The notes under the pieces are model-generated. The model did not search any database and was not told the DNA's origin. It saw nothing but the letters and a program-made list of their open reading frames with translations. From contig NC_079877.1 in NCBI RefSeq assembly GCF_029227915.1, positions 31,025,851 to 31,089,850 on the forward strand: a DNA stretch of 64,000 nucleotides, in the 5' to 3' direction. The stretch is from Hydractinia symbiolongicarpus. Its lineage: Eukaryota > Cnidaria > Hydrozoa > Anthoathecata > Hydractiniidae. A program made the position numbers and the translations under genes. Shown here in pieces: positions 1 to 11,800 of the stretch. The first letter of the stretch is position 1. Every line of letters begins with the position of its first letter.

Positions 1-1031
1 GATTGAGTTTACAAACAATTATTTTTACTCTAAATTTGATCTTGGAAAGCATCTTCTTCATTCCCATTTTCTTTATTGCTCAGCCAATAATGTTTTTTGG
101 CGCGAAGTTATATGAGGCCTTCTCGTCAATTATAAATTAGCTTTCTAAAGCTAAATTTACACTTTAAAAAAAATTTACACTTCTAACAGTCTTTTCGAGA
201 ATGCTTTATGTTCCTGTTCGTGAAAATGTTAAAGTGTTATAAAAACACACAAACTAACAAAAAGGTTTTATAACAGCCAGCAGAATAACAGATAAACCTA
301 GAGTGTAAACTCAGCTTAATTTTAGGCTTAAAAAGTCTCCAGTGAAGTAGAGCTCGCCAACCAAAGTGAAATGTATATTCAACATTGTAGTTGATAAGTC
401 TAAGCTGTTGCGGTGGAATAAATTGAATTGATAATTTTGGTTTCGTATTCTTCTTCTACTTAAATTCTTCTTTGTTACAACTTCAATTCTATACTCCGTT
501 AAATTTCATTCTGTTTACAAGCAAATTCAGCTCCTATTTATACTGCTTCGAAATTGCTGAATCGTCAAGAAATTTCGCTTATCTCATATAAACAAGTCAT
601 GATGACTTAGCATTATTTAGCATAAATACAATATATCATAACAAAAGAAAGAACTATGTTCGATTGTTCGGGAAAATTATTGCGTGAAAAGTCACACGTC
701 TTGTTAAATATTCGTGAATCTAGAACGTTCACGACATAAGCTTGTAGCCATGTTCAGTTTGACTATGTTAAAACACGTTTTTCTGTAATAAGGTTTGTAC
801 AAAACCTCACGTAGGCGTCGAAACGTTACAAAATAAACTTTAGGCGGCCTTTGGAACAGCTTGCGGTTTAAATAGACTGTCTGGCTATTTCAGTAATCAT
901 GACGAGACAAGATAAAAACGTACAAGCAAATATCAGAATTGGATATTTAATTAACAATTTAAAACAATTAAACTATTTTAATTTTATTCCTCGATCAACC
1001 AAACTATTTTCTGAAAATATTTGCGATTATT
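1..1031. other. Non-coding, nothing recognised
   Basis: AT-rich sequence with no open frame that looks like a gene and no recognisable repeat structure. Confidence 0.5.
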
Positions 1032-1278
1032 CTAGTCGTTTAGACTGGAAATATACACGGGCTCGCCCGTCTTTAAATTACACGCTATTTCGTATGGCTG
1101 TTGCACGTTGCTTTTCTTGCGGACAGACAGAGGCTATTTTTTTAGAGAATAGCCGGTAGCCCGTAGAAAAATTCACGGGGTTGCCCGTCCTTTATATATT
1201 GCATATTTCATGTTTCCGTAGCACAATGTTTATTTTGTGCACAAACAGACAGACGAAATACGGCTATTAATAAAGAGA
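1032..1278 (-). mobile_element. Tandem pair of decayed Helitron-type (non-autonomous) units
   Basis: Two head-to-tail units (1032-1148 and 1149-1278) match the short family seen intact at 7268-7405 and 34384-34521. Read on the minus strand, each begins TCTCT followed by an A/T run and a CAGACAGAC-type subterminal motif. The 3' side has the remains of a CCCGTGG/CCACGGG hairpin; the first unit ends CTAG. The hairpins and the second CTAG are mutated, so these are old copies. A short frame at 899-1159 is produced by this repeat and is not a gene. Confidence 0.55.
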
Positions 1279-3279
1279 AATAAATTCCACTCCATAAACC
1301 CAAGGGTAGAGGGAAGGAGGAACTCCCTGCTGTAGGTTTCCTTTTGCAAATTTTTGTATATTAACATGTTCTTACTGAAAAAATTTGTCATTTCGCGATA
1401 TAACAAACATTGATAAATCTAAGTAGGAAACCTTAACACAAGTAAATTAATACATCTTTTCAAAAACATGATAACAATTTACTTGATTTTCCTGTATATG
1501 TCGATTTTCACACTTATCGGGGATTTTTTACCATCAACGGGCCAGGTCTTTTTGGACTCAAATAATTTGGAGAGAAAGAGGGGGGAGGAGGAGAGTGCTA
1601 AAAAGCCCCGCCCTAATAAAGTGGACAAATGTTTGTTAGAAATTTGGAGGACTACTGGAATAAAAATTTTTCAATGACGTCATCCGGTTTTAGATGACGT
1701 CATCATCCTAAACCTAAAAAATAGTGGAACATAAACTTCGGATGAAAAAACTTGGTAAAGACAAGAACGCTGAAATATGACTTTGAAGTTGTTAATAAGA
1801 GTCTTTAAAAGATTTGTGACTGATTTTTTCGTGAATCACCGTGACAACAGGTGTGACGTCACACCAAATTTTTTTCTTGTTTTGAATCTAACGAAAAAGG
1901 ATATATTAATCCTGAAAAACGGGAGTTAGTACAGAAAATTCCAGAAGGGGCATTTTTAACCACGCTTTAACCCTCGGCTCAAATGAATGTCAATGTTGAC
2001 TTATCAGAAAGTGCGGAAAACATCAAACAAATCTTTATGCCAATCTTCTGCTTTTATTTAATAATACTACATATTTTTTTTTCAAATTTCACCACTTCAA
2101 CTTAATCCAATCAGAAAAAATCGAGGCGATGGATATTAGGCGTAATGTTTTCTCTAAGCGTATGCAAGAGAAGCGAAATAAATTTGAAATACATAATCAA
2201 CTCACCCCGGGGTGAAAGTAAAACTTATTATAAAATCAAATCGCGAGCAGCACAACAACTTCTTGAAGAAATTGTAAAATGTATAAGTACATAAGCGATA
2301 GAAAAACAGTCTTTCACCATAGTTTCGCGTTTTTACTCCTACGAAGCAATGTGGTTACATGTAAAAATCATAAATCTTCGCCCCATTCTGAAATCTCGCC
2401 CCTATGCTAAAAACAGCGGTGAAATCATCCCGGGGCAAAACTTCACCTCTGCAAACGCATCTAACTAATAAGTACAACTTGATTAAGCATGGAGTTGGTT
2501 TCACCTCGACGCAAAATTCGCTCGGGGCGAAATTGTGGATGTAAAAGGACCCCGAAAGAAACTCAATCCTAATATAATTGAATCCCTATTATTGAAACCG
2601 CATAGATACAAAAACAACAAAAAACAACCGCTCTTAATTAATTAGCTGCGAAAATTTTTTTTATCAATTGCACCTAGCCATATCCTTTCAAAAATGTCAA
2701 CTTCCTCAAAGATATATCTAAGAAATAAAAATCTCTCGTTTATTCTAACTTGTTGTTGTTAAATTAGTGTTTAATTCCATCTAAGATTTTCTGGTGGTGT
2801 TTAATTCTATCCAAAAAATTGACATTGAACTATCGAGACGAAAGAAAAAAATTGTCTCGTTTATTCTAATTATTAAAACCAGTCATCATCATCATTTTAA
2901 GTAACAAGAACTGCTTTTTTATCGTCCCTTTCAAATTATTTATTACCTAGTTGTATTTTTTAATCTCTCCATTTGCTTTTTAAATACCATATTAAAAGTT
3001 AGTGATATTTTTAGTATTATACAAGCGTTTTTCCTCTCCATTTGAACGAAAGAATCAGAGTAGCCTTAGCGTCAGATTTGTCACAAACACGTAAACTTAA
3101 TAAGCTGTAAGTACTCTTAAACCATTTTTAATTTTGTCACTGAGCAACCGACATATTTGACATACAGCTAATGTCGGTCAGTGCAGTTTCATGTTGCACT
3201 GTAAACAAAGATTCATTCATTTGCAACGATGCTTAATTCACTCGCTTATTCACTCATCACTTACCCGCAACTTCACTCA
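1279..3279. other. Non-coding
   Basis: No gene recognised. Contains a TGACGTCAT pair around 1674-1706 and GC-richer islands around 2200-2560 with short inverted motifs such as CCCCGGGG; these look like old repeat debris. Confidence 0.45.
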
Positions 3280-3395
3280 TTAATCCGACTCATTTATTCA
3301 TTCATTCATTCATTCATTCACTCAATTATTCATTCGTTTATTCATTCATTCATTTATTTATTTATTCATTCATTCAATCATTTATTCCTTTACCC
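3280..3395. repeat. ATTC tetranucleotide microsatellite
   Basis: Long imperfect run of ATTC/TTCA units with occasional ATTT variants. It generates a low-complexity frame rich in Ser, Phe and His (3229-3417) that should not be annotated as a protein. Confidence 0.9.
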
Positions 3396-4185
3396 AAATA
3401 GCACTATCAGTGTCTAGGCAAACATAAAACAGAGAGCATGGAAAGGCTAACTGGAAAAACGATTTGCAGAATTGAAAAACCAGAAACATCTTACCGTTCT
3501 TTATACTACTTTCTTCAACCGCTCTTTTTTATTCGTACTTCTTTTTTACGTTCAGTTTTTCTTTGTATCGCACATCAACCTGTCTCCACGTTTGGTCGAG
3601 CTGTTCCAAATCACGTCACAAATTCGTAGTTAGAAAATAACTACTTGAAATTCTCTCACACAAAGAATGTCCACTGACTAATATCTATTTTTTGCAAAAA
3701 AATTTCTTACTTAGCAAGTTTTGCAGTAATTTTCTACACCTGTAATGTCAGCTTGTCATGCGTCTCGTCCTCTCATCATAAAAGTCAAGTTACATGAATT
3801 GGTGTCTCTTGCAAAATTGACCTGTTTTATTTTAAGCACGTTTACATATGCAAAGAATGTTAGAATTGTATTTTTAGGCTTGTTTTACATTGCTTGGTTT
3901 TAACCTTTTTTTTTAATTGTCTTATTTGAAACTAACGTTACAAACAATAAAGCTAAAGAGGTATTTACAAAATTATTTCTGTTTTTAGATCTAACATGTG
4001 TTTTTGCAGTTATAAATACAGTGGTTCGTAATTTACCTTAAAATTGTATTTTCCGAAATTGGCATGTTGTGTGGTATTCTGAACAAAAAGAATGCAAAAG
4101 ACGTGCTTGTCCTCAAAATTAAACTAAGAGTGACCTGAGTGAAAAGTTAAACTTTTCACGTTAAAATTTGTTTCTTTTAACATAA

Positions 4186-4268
4186 ACTTGTGAAGGGTTT
4201 TCACTGAACATCTGCGAAAAAGAGCTTCACTTGTGAAGGGTTTACACTGAACATCTGCGAGAAAGACC
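4186..4268. repeat. Short tandem duplication, 43-bp unit x2
   Basis: ACTTGTGAAGGGTTT recurs at 4186 and 4229, each followed by CACTGAACATCTGCGA. The two units differ by a few substitutions. Confidence 0.7.
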
Positions 4269-5413
4269 TTTAATTGCGTCCGTGGTAAGGACAACTATGC
4301 AGACCTTTAATGACATTTGTCGCTCTTCATCTGGGATGAAAACGACAATTTTGAAATATAGTGTAAGAAATACTCTTCATCTTTGATGTCGTTTCCGCAC
4401 AAGCTTCATAAACCTTGTATTTCTTAGCACCTAGAACGTGAAGTAGTGAATGATTTTCTCAGGATGTACTTCAATTTATAGACAGACATGTACAACTTCC
4501 GGCGTATTGGCGGATGTATGCTGGAATAACAACAAAATTTCCGAAACGTTATAACAAATGCGGGGAAGGGAGATGTTTGTTTTCTTGTGCCTACTGCGCT
4601 TACATTGCCAGTTTTTAAGCTATACATAAAACAATATGTCAGATCTGTCATTTTGCTGTCATACTCCACTTTTTGAACTTATTTTTGTTCCACTTACATG
4701 TACTTAATGTTTCGTTACTTCCTTCTGCAACGTTGTGCGTTCACACATATTTTATTCTGCTAATTTTATTACATCATCTTGCAACATGTAGCTAGAAGGG
4801 TCACGTACAGGCGTCATGAAACTTTGCTTTGCTGAAAATTGTGTTTATTATCATCAGACAGAGAAGAAATGTTCGTCTTGAATCAGTATCTTATAGCACA
4901 AAAGGAAATGATGTCATGATATTTCTGGGAACAAATGGTTTTGACTTAAAGTCATATAGGTTGTTTGTGCGTGAGTGAAGTTTTGTTGAGGAAAATGAGC
5001 TATTAAAATGACTTTTTTACATTTCCCAACACCGCAACTAGGAAGTAAAAAGAATTTAAAAAGTATATTTAAGATTAGACAAAAAGAAAAACGTTGAAAG
5101 TCGGCAAACTTAAGCGGAGAAGGATTTTAGGAGGTTTAGCTAAGAATTGTTTAACAGAGAATGTCAGCTGACTATTAAAAAACATTAAAAGTAGGAATAC
5201 ACTCTTTAATTTTCAACTTAATCGCCGGAAACCCAAAATGCGCGGTTTCCCGTAAGTCTCGGGCCCGGCTGGGATAGTCGAATATAGACGAAGAAAGTAT
5301 CTGGCGAGTAAATCTATTTCCCGAACGACTTTTGAAATGCGGTTTCCACCACTAAAACGCGTGAGACTTGTAGTTTTCAAAAAGGTTTCATTTTCTGATC
5401 AGACGCGGAATGA

Positions 5414-5499
5414 CAACCTCGTTCCCAGGGTCTTGTGGCTCCTGAGTGGTCACCGCTATCAACTTTATCACAAGGCAAAATGCCCTGGAAACGAAGTTG
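5414..5499. mobile_element. Small terminal-inverted-repeat element, CAACCTCGTTCCCAGGG family
   Basis: The 86-bp segment starts CAACCTCGTTCCCAGGG and ends with the near-exact reverse complement CCCTGGAAACGAAGTTG (17-bp ends, 2 mismatches). A second member is at 46788-46883, and single ends appear near 39825 and 48145. It has no coding capacity. A MITE- or foldback-type element is inferred. Confidence 0.6.
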
Positions 5500-5853
5500 G
5501 CTGAATAAAAGCAGTTTAAAATGTTAAACTTGATAATGTTGTTTACTTTTATATTTTGTAAAGTTGTAGCAGTCTATTCTTCAAAAATGTTCTGCCTTGG
5601 GGAAGATCTATTCCATGTTTAATCTTATTTTTCAAAAAAAAAAAAAAAGAAAACACTAACAAATTTTAGTTTAACCATTGTTTTTAATTTGGGATTATTA
5701 CATATCCCCTAACCCACTGTTCTTACAAAATTGTTGTTAACAAATGTTGGTATGTGATAAATATACATCAGCAACTTTGAAAAAAGCAACAACAGAAGTT
5801 GGTACAGATTACCGAAGAAGTAGTAAGATATCACGCAATAAAATAGGAGCACC

Positions 5854-5913
5854 AAAACAAACAAACAAACAAACAAACAAACAAACAAACAAACAAACAA
5901 ACAAACAAACAAA
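5854..5913. repeat. AAAC tetranucleotide microsatellite
   Basis: About 15 units of AAAC. It gives rise to Lys/Gln/Thr-Asn runs on the plus strand and Phe-Val-Cys-Leu runs on the minus strand, which are not genes. Confidence 0.9.
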
Positions 5914-6393
5914 ACAAAAACAAAACAAACAAAAACTAGAAAGCGAACGGCCTCATAGTTTTATAAGGAAACGCTTCCTCTTAAATAAAATCCCCCTCCT
6001 TGATCCCTGAATGAGACATACTGTGTGCCAAAGTAAACGCAATATAGTGACCCTTGGGGTTCATCACATGTCTTTTTCAATTGTTTACCTTACCATTTTC
6101 TCCATAAACCGCCGTTTTTTTTAAAATGTTACGAGGTTTTTTTAAATGTTTTACGGTTTATAAAAAGCAAAGTGCTTTTTTATTCGAATGTTACGCGTAT
6201 GTATAAATGTAATGTGCTTTTGTCAAAAAAAAAATGCAACGGAGTTAAGTATATATTCTAACAAATTTTGTCAAACTGAGTTTTCATGCTGATTTTTGCA
6301 ATTCTTTTCAATACGCCCTCACACTCAAAATCATTTCTGACAAATACGCCTCGGGGTGGTTAAAATCGGAAATTTACGGTACCATATTTACTA

Positions 6394-6512
6394 TATTATT
6401 CCCGCCTCTGTATTATTCCCGCCTCTGTATTATTCCCGCTTCTCTATTATTCCCGCTTCTCTAACATTCCCGCCTCTCTATTATTGCCGCCTTTCTAATA
6501 TTTCCGCCTTTA
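6394..6512. repeat. 17-bp minisatellite, seven units
   Basis: The unit TATTATTCCCGCCTCTG repeats with exact 17-bp spacing (CCCGCC cores at 6401, 6418, 6435, 6452, 6469, 6486 and 6503). Divergence increases to the right. An inverted partial copy of the unit (AGAAGCGGAAATAACAGAG) lies about 25 bp beyond the array. Confidence 0.85.
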
Positions 6513-7267
6513 TTTCTTAGGTGGTAACACTCGCAAGAAGCGGAAATAACAGAGTAAATACTTTTATTTAAGCTATTATTTAAGCTCATATTAAGGGCAG
6601 TACGGCCTTTATATATAGAGATACATTTTAAGTTTTTATTTAACTTTATAGATACTTATTTTAATCAATATTGTGCTATAAGAATAAGTTAAATTAATGT
6701 TGTTGGCGCTAAGTTTGAAGAGAGATGACATCGTGAGACACTTCCCATGGCGATAGATTACTCACACATTTGTAAATTATGCTCGTTCATTAGCAAGCCA
6801 GAACACTTTGGACTTCATAGTGAGAAAATTTTTGGCGCGCTTAAGAAAATAAACAAAAACATATTAGTGAGTAAAACAAAATGGCGTCAGTTTACCTCTG
6901 AGAAAAACTTAATATAGAAAATAAATCCATTGAGTTATAACACAGTGCAAATTCGATATCTTTTTGTTTTAAAATGCTTTTAATATCATCCAAGCTTAAA
7001 TTTTGCAAACCAAACCTGGCTAAAAGAACAGAAGGTAAAAGTAAGTTACAGGCGTCTAAGAATTTTAACATCTCGTTGCAAAATATCGACTCAGCCTCCT
7101 TTACAGACTAATGTTTCCGTCCAAAATAGAAAGTTCACAACGCAGAATATTCACAACACAAGAAATAAAACTGGCTGTCTGCACTACGGCGATTGTTTTC
7201 CACGTGGTCTTCTCCGCAGAGCTTTCCTATTGAATGATTCTTTGCACTGTTCCTTTATTATTAAGAA

Positions 7268-7405
7268 CTAGTCGTTACCTCGTGGAAAAATCCACGGGCT
7301 CGCCCGTCCTCTTTATACCGCATTGCGTGCGTCTCGCTACTCGCGCAGCTAAGCTACAATTTTGCGTCACAGACAGACAGGCGTATACGGGTATTTTAAT
7401 ATAGA
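7268..7405 (-). mobile_element. Non-autonomous Helitron-type element, 138 bp
   Basis: On the minus strand the element begins TCTATATT after an A. It carries a CTGTCTGTC subterminal motif and ends with the hairpin CCCGTGG-ATTTTT-CCACG-type stem, a 7-nt spacer and CTAG, followed by T. TC start, 3' hairpin, CTRR end and insertion between A and T are the known hallmarks of Helitrons. It has exactly the same length and design as the plus-strand copy at 34384-34521. Confidence 0.7.
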
Positions 7406-8809
7406 TGACATTACGACGAAGGAAGTATAAGAGCGGTTAAAATCATTATTATTAACTGCTAACTATCTCGTACAACCATTATGTTAAAAATAACAGTTAT
7501 CTTTCCCGCCCCTTTAATATGTTGAAATGTATTATGGCGTCTGATATGGAGACAAAGAAATTTTATTGACTATAGGATAAGCTGAGGAAGAAAAGAAATA
7601 ACCTTTTCGTGTCACTTACCGAATGTTAATTGTACTTTTACTAGGAGAAACTTTGTTTTCCGCTTTAAACTTGAACTTGAATAACAAATAACTTAAATAA
7701 CAAATTAGGTTTTCGGCTAATACTTACGAAAAAGAAAGCATGGCGCCAATATACACAATTACGTCTTTAACTGTCGTTTTACAAGGAATTTTATGTGTTT
7801 TATATCTTTTGTTTAATTTCATTTTTTCCTTCTTTTAAAATGTGTTTTTCTCTTGTTGCGAAGCATACTGATAAAGCACCGGATAAGTGTTGATTTTTGA
7901 TAGTTAAAACGCTTGCGCTAAAAAGTGACTTACATTGTAGAGGTTTTATAATGTTCTACATAGCTGTAGTAATAAGCATGATCCATAAGTTTCCGATATA
8001 CCACGGTGTGCCTATCTTATCGGACAGAAAATTTCGGGAAAATGTGACAAAAGTTTTCGCAGTTAACAAAAATTTTATCCGGCAAATTATGCTTTAGAAT
8101 TCTCACTTAAAAATTAAACTCTAGAGTTGTTTTAAGTGTTGCTACCGTCTACATAGCTAAAAGAAAAACAAACAAGATTTTTAAAAAGGGACAAAAGTGA
8201 TGAAATTTCCGCTACACGACGAGAACTTTATTTCACATTATTTTAACCAATCATCCATGGAAAAGCAGCATATTCATGGTAAAAGGTGGAAATCTATGTA
8301 ACGTGGTGATTATATGCAGGCACTACCAGTATGATATATCATATTTAATCCTTATCAATTAAGTACAGCTCTCTCAAGTAGTGAGAGATGTTACTTTCGA
8401 GCAGAGTATCCATGATAACTCATCTAATACATACATATATCGGTAAACAACATTCTATTTACATATGAAAATATAAATAATAAAAAAATAGATTTAAATA
8501 ATTTCTTAAAAACATATTTTTAAGCAAATAAAAAAAATGACCTAAGCATTTTCGGAGAAAGTAATATAATACAGTAACGAAGAATCGCGACGTAAAACGC
8601 TTCATCATTGGTATTGATGTGTTTGAAGTTCTCAATCAACCAGTTATCTTAAAAACCATCTTTCACAAAGTGGACTCGCTATAATGTCGAAAAAACTAAC
8701 ACAAAAAAAGAGATGCGACACACTCTATCTATCGCCAAAGTAAACTCGCTTTGGGAAAAGGTTATCCTATATTTCGTAAAAAGTTTTTTTTATTTTTAGA
8801 TTATTTTCA
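7406..8809. other. Non-coding, downstream of the peptidase gene
   Basis: No gene recognised. An AATAAA on the minus strand about 16 nt past the peptidase stop (complement of TTTATT at 8789-8794) is a candidate polyadenylation signal. Confidence 0.45.
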
Positions 8810-11800
8810 TTACCAAACTTCGCATTTTTCTTTTGGATTCATATTACTACCAGTTGGACATTGGAAAGCTTTAGCAAATTCTTTCGAGTTGCTCAATGTT
8901 CCAATAATTCTAAAAACAAAGCAACATACATATCTAATCGAGTCTTGAATTAAAGAAAATGTTGAATGCTTTTTGTTTAACTAATCATGAGTCTGTGGGA
9001 AAATTTAGGGAAAATTTATCCGCCAGAAGATCAATTAAAATTCGCACGAAAATTTGGGTATTTATAACACAAATAATTCAAAACAAACTCGTGCATTCTA
9101 ATCACGTGTTCAAACTTTTTTCTTAAAATTCTACTCCATTGAACAATCAATTTCAGAAAACTCTCTCGTTTCAAAATAAAAAAATTATCAACAAATTTTG
9201 TGTTCTCATCTCTTACCTAAACATAGAAGGTGCATGCACATCATCTTTAATTGCATCTATTAAAGCTTTCTTTGTCGAGCTATGGCATTCCTTCTGAAAT
9301 GTTAGAAAAAAAAATTTTGCATTGCAGTTATATGTACCAAGTGTTGATGTGTTCATGAGAACTAAACTCACCTGCGCATAACCAATGAAAAACATCTCAG
9401 CATTAGTTTTGTTGATCTTAGGAAGCACATATTCTTCTCCATTTGTCTCCACCCATCTTTTGTAAGCCTGAAAATTCAATATTAACTTTTTATCGGTGAT
9501 TCAAGTAAACCCAGGTGACTTTTACTTGTTGTTAAAAAAGTTTTTTCTATGCTTGTCAACGTTCACCGATTCGAACTCGATTAGTTAGACATTCAAAAAG
9601 AATTAGACGAAATTCTAAGCGCCAGAAATAATTTAATAATTTAAACTTCCATCAAAGAATAGGATACAGGTAGTTACAAATAAAACAAAACAGGGGTATG
9701 TCAGGGATTGAGATTGGGAATTTATTTTAGCTGTACGCCAAAATATTATTTTTGCATCGCTGTGGCATCACTTAATACATATATTTCATTTTTTGTACCA
9801 TTTTTATTACATGTTTTTCATCCAATCAAAAAACTTACCATATGCGCCATTTTAACTCCTCCACCATCAGCTATATTTTCACCTAATGTGTTAGTTCCAT
9901 CAATCTAAATCAGTCAATAATAAACAATGAAATTGCAGTACATTGTGTATCGTCATTCATTCCGAACATCCACAAAACATGATAACATTTTGCAGACAGT
10001 TAACGCCGTGCCACTTCCACCCCCTAGGCCTTAGCCCCTAACCCCCAGCACCCAGCTATCTTGTCCTCTATCTTGCTGCTATGTAGCTAATATAAAATTT
10101 GAAATGATGTTAGCCGAGGAAAAGAAATTTAAACCTGTCCTCACTTCTCCAGCTCTTTGAGTTAAGTCTATAACAATAAAAAAAGAGAATCTATTCTTAC
10201 ATGTAAGGTATTTCCGATTTTATATTTCGAAAATTGCCTTGATAAGCATTTCGCTCGCTTCTCGAACATTTTTATAGAAGGATCACTCCACTTTGTTCGT
10301 TTCTGAATCAACTCTCCAAGTTTGTTAAATTTCCTGCCTAAACAGATAAAATACACTGTACAATATACCCACATTATCATACTTTAACTTTTGTGTTGGC
10401 GTACTGTCGAGAAAAGTTACATGATAAAGTATCAGGAGATTGTGAGACATTTACCTAGAGTATCAAAACCATGCGTCAATTCGTGACCAAGAACGTGACC
10501 AATCGCGCCGTAACTGATGGATCTATATAGGAAAGAAAGTTTCATGTAAAAAACATTCAATAAAATGTCAACTATGTAGAAATGTTTGAGATTTACCTAC
10601 CTTGGAATTGGCTCACCATAAAAGAATGGTGGTTGAAGAATGCCAGCAGGTATCACGATTTCGTTTTTGGTGACAACATAGAACGCATTGGCCATATGTG
10701 GTACGCTCACCCATCTAAAATAGAAAGCATAATCATACTACTTTAAGTTCGTTAGGGGTTGTTCATATGAGGCGGGTTGGCTCGGTTAGGCGGGCTGATA
10801 TTTTGTTACGTTCATATGACAACCGAGCCAGCCTGCCTTGCCGAGATCTCGCTTGTTTTTACCGAGATCTCGGCTAGGCGGGATGAAAATTTTCATATGA
10901 ACCGGCTAGGCCGGCCAGGCGGGCTGACTCACTTTAGATTGTTTTATTTGTAGAAAGCATTTTTATTCCGCACAGAAATACTGCAGATGTTGAAGGTTTA
11001 TCTTTTTTGTCAATTTATATAACTATTTGTGAAAATAATATTACATATGCATTGGCACAATCAATATATAAAGACAGTCCAGATGGATAAGATTATCATC
11101 AAATTTTATTGTTGTAATGTTATCCATCTGGACATATTTTTTTATGTGTTTCTTGATAGTAGCGAGATCCCGCCCAGCCAAGCCAGCCCGCTTCCATATG
11201 AACAGCCCCTTAGTCTACGAAGATAACTGAAAATAACAGCAATAACAATTTGTTATATAGAACAAGAAAATTAAACTATTAATAACAAACATTTATATAC
11301 AGTTCATAAAAGGGTCGTATTCCCGTTTTGATTTTCATTTTAAAGGTTCACAGCTGAATTTGGACTCCACCAAATTTCTTGCAGCAGAATCCGGTACAGA
11401 CGGTTAGATAGAATAATTCAGTTAAACAATTTCCAGCCCGCCGAAAATTCATATATGGAAAATTCGAAAACCAAAATTCTTCTTCAAAATACCAGCTGCA
11501 TGTAACAGCATGGGGCACTAAAATAACTTCCGCAGTAAAGTTAGGTAATGACAAGACTTACTGATGAGGGTCCACTGGTTTGTCGAGTTTTCTAAATGTT
11601 CTTCTGTTAGAAAACTTATCGATACTTGCCACGTTTTCAAAGAATGTGTTCGGCTTAATTGAGATCTGAAAAGTAAAATTACTATCTTACTTCTACGAAT
11701 TTCCTTCTTTTTACACCAAAAAAAGCAGTGTATCCTATGTCCCGGTTATTATCCCTTATGTTGATGGATTGTTGTCATTTGATTTGTACAGGAGTAACAG

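Larger units (their letters stand above)
5500..7267. other. Non-coding with simple repeats
   Basis: Apart from the AAAC microsatellite and the 17-bp minisatellite listed separately, no gene is visible. Confidence 0.45.

Noticed and set aside
3229-3417. 62-residue frame rich in Ser, Phe and His
   Set aside because: Product of the ATTC microsatellite.
5709-6010. Overlapping frames on both strands around the AAAC array
   Set aside because: Low-complexity reading of a tetranucleotide repeat; no domain, no splice context.
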